Below, in pieces: positions 5,576 through 9,720 of a DNA stretch of 9,720 nt. How positions within the stretch are numbered: position 1 is the stretch's first letter; each line of letters starts with the position of its first letter. This DNA is from Methanobrevibacter sp. (GTDB lineage Archaea; Methanobacteriota; Methanobacteria; Methanobacteriales; Methanobacteriaceae). Position numbers and translations under genes: made by a program. The notes beneath the pieces were generated by a model that saw only the letters and a list, made by a program, of their open reading frames with translations, searched no databases and was not told where the DNA came from. The stretch lies in NCBI GenBank assembly GCA_016838945.1, contig JADLKP010000067.1, positions 1 through 9,720 on the forward strand, in the 5' to 3' direction.

Positions 5576-6589
5576 TTATTCATATCTTACTTTTCCGATA
5601 TGTCTTGTGCTACCCGGATCTTCATCATTGAAGTGTGCTAAGTAGTAAACAAACCATTCTAAAGGTATTACAAGTACAAATGGAGCAAGTAATGGGTTGA
5701 TGTCTGCATAATCACTAAGATTGTAGATTATGGTTTTGGCATCCAATTTATTCTTTGAGAAATTAATAGCTATTTTGGTTAATTTGTCACTTTCCAAATC
5801 AGCATTCAAGAAAATCAAAGGAACATCCTTTTCAGCTCTTTCAATTAAACCATGCCTAAATTCTGCAGAATAAAGAGGGCAAGCATGCTTTATTGCACCT
5901 TCCATCAACATGGTCATAGCCAACTTATAGGCAAGACCAAAGTTGACGCCACTGCCTAAACAATAGAAACCATCCTCATCTTTCATCTCATCAGCTAGAT
6001 TCTTATTCTCCTCTTCAGTGCTTACTAAAAGCTCTTCGATCAAATCAGGAATAGTTGCTAACTGTTCCAAGATCTCATCAGCTTTTTCATATCCTGAAGC
6101 TGCAAATAAAATTTGATAAAGACAAGCTAATTGAGTGATATAAGTCTTAGTGCCTAAAATAGCTGTTTCAGTATTTCCTAATGTTACAACAGGATATTTA
6201 GCCTCTTTAATCATAGAACTTTCAGGTTCGTTGGAAATTGAAACAGTATCAATATTGAATTCATTAGCTCTTCTTAATGCAGCTAAAGTATCCACAGTTT
6301 CTCCAGATTGGGAAGTTGCGATAAATAATGAATTCTCACCTTCATTTAATTTTTTATTATAAACAAATTCATAACCTGTAAACACATGTATATTTAAATC
6401 AGAAACTGAAGACAATGCATCTCTAATAGAATAGCAAGTTGAAATAGAACTTCCACAACCAATTAAATAAATAGTATCAACAGACTTTGCTAATTCAGAA
6501 ATATTAGCCATATTATCTAATTCAGAATCAAAAGTCCTCCTTAAAGCTTCTGGTTGTTCCATCATTTCATAATACATCTGATATTTCAT
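5576..6589 (-). CDS. SIS-domain sugar-phosphate enzyme, GlmS/FrlB type
   Basis: This 337-residue protein has two SIS domains and no glutaminase domain. Sugar-phosphate binding motifs are visible: GCGSS at 44-48 and SQSGET at 93-98. E230 and H246, in the segment ending EFRHG, are 16 residues apart, as are the catalytic Glu/His pair of GlmS isomerase and of FraB/FrlB deglycases. The C-terminus, with LAPF (301-304), PLEW (309-312) and YYLAHFNDEDP, resembles FrlB as I remember it, while K333 in RHIGK sits where GlmS has its catalytic lysine. It may isomerise an amino-sugar phosphate or cleave a fructosamine phosphate; which one cannot be told from sequence. The ATG at 6589 follows GAGTG by five bases. 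It ends in a stem-loop terminator. The family is certain, the substrate open. Confidence 0.9.
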   Translation of the reverse strand: MKYQMYYEMMEQPEALRRTFDSELDNMANISELAKSVDTIYLIGCGSSISTCYSIRDALSSVSDLNIHVFTGYEFVYNKKLNEGENSLFIATSQSGETVDTLAALRRANEFNIDTVSISNEPESSMIKEAKYPVVTLGNTETAILGTKTYITQLACLYQILFAASGYEKADEILEQLATIPDLIEELLVSTEEENKNLADEMKDEDGFYCLGSGVNFGLAYKLAMTMLMEGAIKHACPLYSAEFRHGLIERAEKDVPLIFLNADLESDKLTKIAINFSKNKLDAKTIIYNLSDYADINPLLAPFVLVIPLEWFVYYLAHFNDEDPGSTRHIGKVRYE

Positions 6590-6935
6590 AAAATCACTCT
6601 ATTTTTACAATAAATATGTTTTAAATAATTATACTATTAAAATAATTATACTATCGAAATAATTATGCTATCGAAATAATCATAATATTAAAATAATTAT
6701 ATTAATTAATTAAATTATTTTTTAGTTAATTTCTATAACTAATATATTACATATATTTTTATTATTTATAATATAAAAAGTTTTTATAATTAATAAAAAG
6801 AAAAGAAACCCTAAAAATATGAAAAATCAGGAAAAATTATAAAATAAATAAATAATAAAAATCATATCAAATTAAGCAAAATCAAAAAAAAATCGAATAT
6901 GAAAATAAGTCATAGCATTGGATTTGAGGGAAAAA
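6590..6935. other. Divergent spacer between the SIS and DUF447 genes
   Basis: Besides the 17-bp repeat, this spacer has an inverted repeat with arms TTAGTTA (6722-6728) and TAACTAA (6736-6742) and an AT palindrome at 6741-6757. A TATA-like TTTATAATATAAAA lies at about 6766-6779 on the plus strand; if used it gives a DUF447 leader of over 100 nt. No gene is seen. Confidence 0.5.
6623..6707. repeat. 17-bp tandem repeat in a divergent promoter region
   Basis: Five 17-bp copies lie head to tail: 6623-6639, 6640-6656, 6657-6673, 6674-6690 and 6691-6707. The best unit is AAATAATTATACTATCG; the outer copies differ at a few bases. On the minus strand the first two read TAGTATAATTATTT, a TATA-like core, and the copy nearest the SIS gene would place a transcription start about 15 bases before its ATG. 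The array may carry the SIS promoter. Confidence 0.9.
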
Positions 6936-7589
6936 ATGGAAATCGATTTAGCAGAAATAGGCATGTTCAAAGGCCAGCAATACGAAGCGATCATCACTAC
7001 AATAGATAAGGAAGGCCATAGCAATGCAGCTCCTTTTGGAGTTAGGGTACTCGAAAATGATGAAGTCTTCTTAAGAATCTTTGAAGGTGGAAATACAATA
7101 AAAAACATTAAGGAAAAGGAAGAGTTTATTGTAAACATCACAAGCAGCCCACTCATGTTTACTCTTGCCACCACAAATACAATTCCAGATGAATACTTAA
7201 GCAGAATCCCTGAAACTAATGACAATGGTGAAATGACTTATATCTCTGATGCTGATGCTTACTTAATATGCAAAGTCAAAAGCTTGAAAAACAGTTTTAG
7301 AGAAAATGATCCAATCAAGGATACTGAAGTGAATTTCATTAAAGCGGAAGTGGTTGAAATAAATATTAAAAACAATTGCGTCAAGCCAATAAACAGAGGA
7401 ATTCATGCTTTAATTGAATCTTTAGTAAACTATTCAAGAATAAATATTGTTGATGAAAAAACAAAAGGATACTTCATTGAAAGATTCCTTGAATCTGAAA
7501 GAATAATAAAAAGAGTAGGAAATGAAGAGGAAAAGGAATCCATAAGAATCCTAAAAGAGGATTTGATAGGTCAAGGATTTGACCTTTAA
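6936..7589 (+). CDS. DUF447 family flavin-binding protein
   Basis: This 217-residue protein belongs to the DUF447 family, which has the FMN-binding split-barrel fold of flavin reductases. The signature NAAPFGV at residues 30-36 and the following strand (EVFLRIFEGGNT, 43-54) belong to the barrel. The C-terminal part has NRGIHALIESLVNYSRI (153-169), a conserved helical segment. The family is common in methanogens and its reaction is not known to me. An in-frame TTG at 6918 would add six residues, but GAGGGA (6926-6931) lies inside that extension and just before the ATG at 6936, so I choose the ATG. The gene stands alone, divergent from the SIS gene and convergent with adenine deaminase. Its last codons form a terminator stem. 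Confidence 0.85.
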   Translation: MEIDLAEIGMFKGQQYEAIITTIDKEGHSNAAPFGVRVLENDEVFLRIFEGGNTIKNIKEKEEFIVNITSSPLMFTLATTNTIPDEYLSRIPETNDNGEMTYISDADAYLICKVKSLKNSFRENDPIKDTEVNFIKAEVVEINIKNNCVKPINRGIHALIESLVNYSRINIVDEKTKGYFIERFLESERIIKRVGNEEEKESIRILKEDLIGQGFDL

Positions 7590-7599
7590 ACTATTTTTT
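7568..7599 (+). terminator. Stem-loop at the end of the DUF447 gene with T6 tract
   Basis: A perfect 7-bp stem, AGGTCAA (7568-7574) and TTGACCT (7579-7585), with a 4-nt loop ends one base before the stop codon (7587-7589). A T6 tract follows at 7594-7599. This is the most GC-rich of the gene-end stems in the window. The opposing gene has its own T6 tract on the minus strand at 7636-7631. Confidence 0.65.
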
Positions 7600-7630
7600 A
7601 CCAAATTGGAAACATTTCTCTCCCTTTTAC

Positions 7631-7636
7631 AAAAAA
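7631..7636 (-). terminator. T6 tract downstream of adenine deaminase
   Basis: On the minus strand TGTTTTTTG lies 10 bases beyond the stop codon, with no clear stem before it. It is enough for U-tract termination in archaea, but the evidence is only the T run. Confidence 0.4.
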
Positions 7637-7646
7637 CATAAATTAA

Positions 7647-9524
7647 TTAAACTAGATATTGTTTTATCAAATCTGTTAATGCAAAGCTTTCAAAGTCAAA
7701 TACGCCCTTATCACTTATTTTAAAGCTTGGAATTACAAGCAATGCCATAAATGACAAAGTCATGAACGGAGATGACAAAGTACATCCTAACTTATGGGAT
7801 AGATCAATCAGATTAGTTAATTTAGGTCCAACATAATCTATATCCTTATCAGACATCAAACCTGCAATTGGCAATTCAAGAATCTCTTCAATTCCATCTT
7901 CAGCAGATACAACAGCAAGTCCACCTTCCTTTTCTCTAATCAGATTGACTGCATTTGCCATATCTTCAGAATTTGTACCAACAACTACAATATTGTGGGA
8001 ATCATGTGCAACAGAAGAAGCGAAAGCTCCTCTTTTAAGATGGAATCCTTTAATAAAACCATTTGCTATATTGTTTCCACCATATCTGTTTACAACAGCT
8101 ATTTTAATGATATCCTTATTCAAATCAGGCTGAATGACTTTATTCTTTATCAAAAGGGTCTCTTCTGATTTTCCTGTAATCAAATCTCCATCGTAGGCTT
8201 CGATAACAAAGACATTGGTGGTTTCATCCATCAAGGAACTGACATAATCCATTTCCATTATAACATCAAAGTCTTCAGGACTGACTTCATCCAAATCAAA
8301 GGTATTCTTTAGATTAGGTGACTCTACATCAAACAAGACTTCCCCATCGTCAAAGACAGGTTCGCCATGAACCCAAACTTTGCTTACATTCAAGTTTCTC
8401 AAGTCATCCACCAAAACAAAATTAGCAACTTTACCTGTTTCTATAGCACCGGAATTCAAACCGTAATGCTCTGCAGGATTTAAGGTCACCATCTTGACAG
8501 CTTCCTTTGGATTGACATTTAATGAAATGGCTTTTTTAATCAAATTATCCAAATGACCTTTAGATAAGTCCCTCGCATTGATGTCATCACAAACCAGGAA
8601 GTCAAATGGAGGAACTGCTAATGCCTCATCCATATTGCCTATTTCAATATTTCCAGCCATTTCCTCTTCAATCAAGTAATTCAATCTTTTGTCAACATCC
8701 AATAGTCTATCCATATCCTTAGCAGATGAACCTTCACGAACCATTATATTCATGCCTAATTCTTGCTTTTCAATAGCTTCTTCAAAGGTACTGCATTCAT
8801 GGTCTGTGCTGATTCCATATGATGCATATTTCACAAGATCGTCACCAGCAACAAGTGGTGCATGACCGTCTATAGGCTTATTTAATCTGTTAGCTGCATC
8901 AAGCTTCTTAAGAACCTCTTCGTCTTCAGCAATTACACCCGGGAAATTCATCATTTCACCAAGAGCAACCACTTCATCACGTTTCAATAGCTCTTCAATA
9001 TCAGAACTGGTCAGCACTGCACCGGAAGTTTCAAATGGAGTGGCTGGAACACAGGATGGGGCAGCATAATAGAAATCAAACGGCACTTTCTTCCCATCAT
9101 TTATCATGAAGTCAATACCCTCAACCCCAAGAACATTTGCAATTTCATGAGGGTCTGCAACGACTGAAGTGGTTCCATGAGGAATGACCGCCTTTGCAAA
9201 ATTAGCTGGAGTGATTTTTGAACTTTCAATATGAATATGGGAATCTATGAATCCAGGTATCAATACACCTTCATAATCCAAATCAAGAGAGCTATCATCA
9301 TCAGTTATGATTGGGATAACCTCCTTAAAATAGCCATCTTCAACAACCACAACTGCAGGATAGACTTCGCCTAATTCCACTTCCAATATTTTTGCAGTGA
9401 TAACAAGATCCCCTTCAGGTTCCTCTGCATCTTCAAGAGTTATATCGCTTATCTCAATATCATCAAGACCTTCTGCAGTGATTATAATCTCATTGCCATC
9501 AACATTAATAATCTTTTCATCCAT
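7647..9524 (-). CDS. ade: Adenine deaminase
   Basis: This 625-residue amidohydrolase converts adenine to hypoxanthine and ammonia in purine salvage. The metal site begins with HIH at residues 96-98 in GFIDSHIHIE, followed by the Ade-specific VVADPHEIANVLG (121-133). Also present are SCVPATPFETSG (157-168), ALGEM (187-191), DGHAP (219-223), STDHEC (239-244) and CDD (312-314). The C-terminal Ade domain has SSVAHDSHNI (503-511) and the closing segment with SSPFMTLSFMALLVIPS (584-600). Bacterial Ade proteins are about 575-590 residues; here an acidic N-terminal extension of roughly 35-40 residues comes before the usual GDLVI start. The ATG at 9524 follows GGTG by six bases; a TTG 12 bases earlier precedes that site and is rejected. 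The gene faces the DUF447 gene with a 57-base gap. Confidence 0.96.
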   Translation of the reverse strand: MDEKIINVDGNEIIITAEGLDDIEISDITLEDAEEPEGDLVITAKILEVELGEVYPAVVVVEDGYFKEVIPIITDDDSSLDLDYEGVLIPGFIDSHIHIESSKITPANFAKAVIPHGTTSVVADPHEIANVLGVEGIDFMINDGKKVPFDFYYAAPSCVPATPFETSGAVLTSSDIEELLKRDEVVALGEMMNFPGVIAEDEEVLKKLDAANRLNKPIDGHAPLVAGDDLVKYASYGISTDHECSTFEEAIEKQELGMNIMVREGSSAKDMDRLLDVDKRLNYLIEEEMAGNIEIGNMDEALAVPPFDFLVCDDINARDLSKGHLDNLIKKAISLNVNPKEAVKMVTLNPAEHYGLNSGAIETGKVANFVLVDDLRNLNVSKVWVHGEPVFDDGEVLFDVESPNLKNTFDLDEVSPEDFDVIMEMDYVSSLMDETTNVFVIEAYDGDLITGKSEETLLIKNKVIQPDLNKDIIKIAVVNRYGGNNIANGFIKGFHLKRGAFASSVAHDSHNIVVVGTNSEDMANAVNLIREKEGGLAVVSAEDGIEEILELPIAGLMSDKDIDYVGPKLTNLIDLSHKLGCTLSSPFMTLSFMALLVIPSFKISDKGVFDFESFALTDLIKQYLV

Positions 9525-9720
9525 TTTAAACACCAAAGTAGTTATCTTTCCCTTTTAACTCAAAAATTACTCCTAATTAAAGTTATTAAAATTATTAAAT
9601 TTATTTTAATTATCTTAATTATTAAGATTATTCAAATTATAAAATTATTTAAATTATTAATTTTATTTTAATTATCAGATTATTATAATATTAACATGTT
9701 AAAATTTAATAATTAAAAAT
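9525..9720. other. Upstream region of adenine deaminase
   Basis: This very AT-rich region should carry the ade promoter on the minus strand, but several TATA-like stretches compete, for example TTTATAAT near 9637-9645. It contains a 17-bp perfect palindrome (9612-9628) and a 14-bp direct repeat TTATTTTAATTATC at 9601-9614 and 9663-9676. An unused AGGAG on the minus strand (9575-9571) is not followed by a usable start. Confidence 0.4.
9612..9628. repeat. 17-bp palindrome upstream of ade
   Basis: The arms ATCTTAAT (9612-9619) and ATTAAGAT (9621-9628) pair perfectly around one T, about 90 bases before the ade start codon. It could be an operator, but the A/T-only-rich context makes a chance origin possible. 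Confidence 0.6.

Noticed and set aside
5374..5583. Minus-strand 69-residue reading frame with repeated HSYF
   Set aside because: It arises from the 12-bp tandem repeat, overlaps the 3' end of the SIS gene and its terminator, and has a low-complexity Phe/Tyr-rich composition.
6872..7225. Minus-strand 117-residue frame opposite the DUF447 gene
   Set aside because: The plus strand encodes a recognisable DUF447 protein there, with a start site and terminator; the antisense frame has none.
9571..9575. Minus-strand AGGAG about 50 bases before the ade start
   Set aside because: The only nearby start codon is a TTG followed by a stop after two codons, so it does not serve a gene.

Overview
The window looks like chromosomal DNA from an AT-rich methanogenic archaeon of the order Methanobacteriales, most likely a Methanobrevibacter-like species. 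Supporting signs are a 67-residue archaeal histone, an archaeal Nog1-type GTPase, a DUF447 flavoprotein, an AMMECR1 protein, purine-free-looking AT-rich spacers, GGAGGTGA-type ribosome binding sites, and TATA-like boxes rather than bacterial -35/-10 promoters. The genus call is inference from gene content and composition. No tRNA, rRNA, CRISPR array, transposase or integrase is visible.

Layout. Positions 93-3441 hold three plus-strand genes, each with its own spacer: a TldD-type metalloprotease, an AMMECR1-domain protein and a Nog1-like GTPase. From 3742 to 6589 three minus-strand genes follow: a histone, an Hsp20-type chaperone with a long charged helical N-terminal extension, and a SIS-domain sugar-phosphate enzyme of the GlmS/FrlB type. 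A plus-strand DUF447 flavoprotein gene (6936-7589) is divergent from the SIS gene and convergent with a minus-strand adenine deaminase gene (7647-9524). The genes look mostly monocistronic, and their products do not form one obvious pathway: proteolysis, ribosome assembly, chromatin, heat shock, sugar-phosphate chemistry, flavin binding and purine salvage. For five genes the earliest possible start codon lies in or before the ribosome binding site, so I moved the start to the ATG just downstream.

The most unusual material is in the spacers. Six of the eight genes end with a perfect or near-perfect inverted repeat of 7-10 bp, often touching the stop codon, and T-tracts follow. Behind hsp20 the hairpin is followed by a 16-bp tandem repeat that delivers four T6 tracts in the direction of transcription. 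The 529-bp region upstream of hsp20 holds four GTATACT elements spaced about 20, 41 and 103 bp apart, two further inverted repeats and a 12-bp tandem repeat. A 17-bp repeat in five copies, each with a TATA-like core, lies in the divergent SIS/DUF447 spacer.

Among the proteins, two stand out. The histone keeps the core fold but has alanine or opposite-charge residues at the four positions that mediate dimer stacking in HMfB-type hypernucleosomes. The SIS protein combines a FrlB-like C-terminal segment with a lysine in the place of the GlmS catalytic lysine. I see no convincing multi-gene new system. The best candidates for something undescribed are the hsp20 regulatory region, the recurrent stem-loop gene ends and the histone variant.
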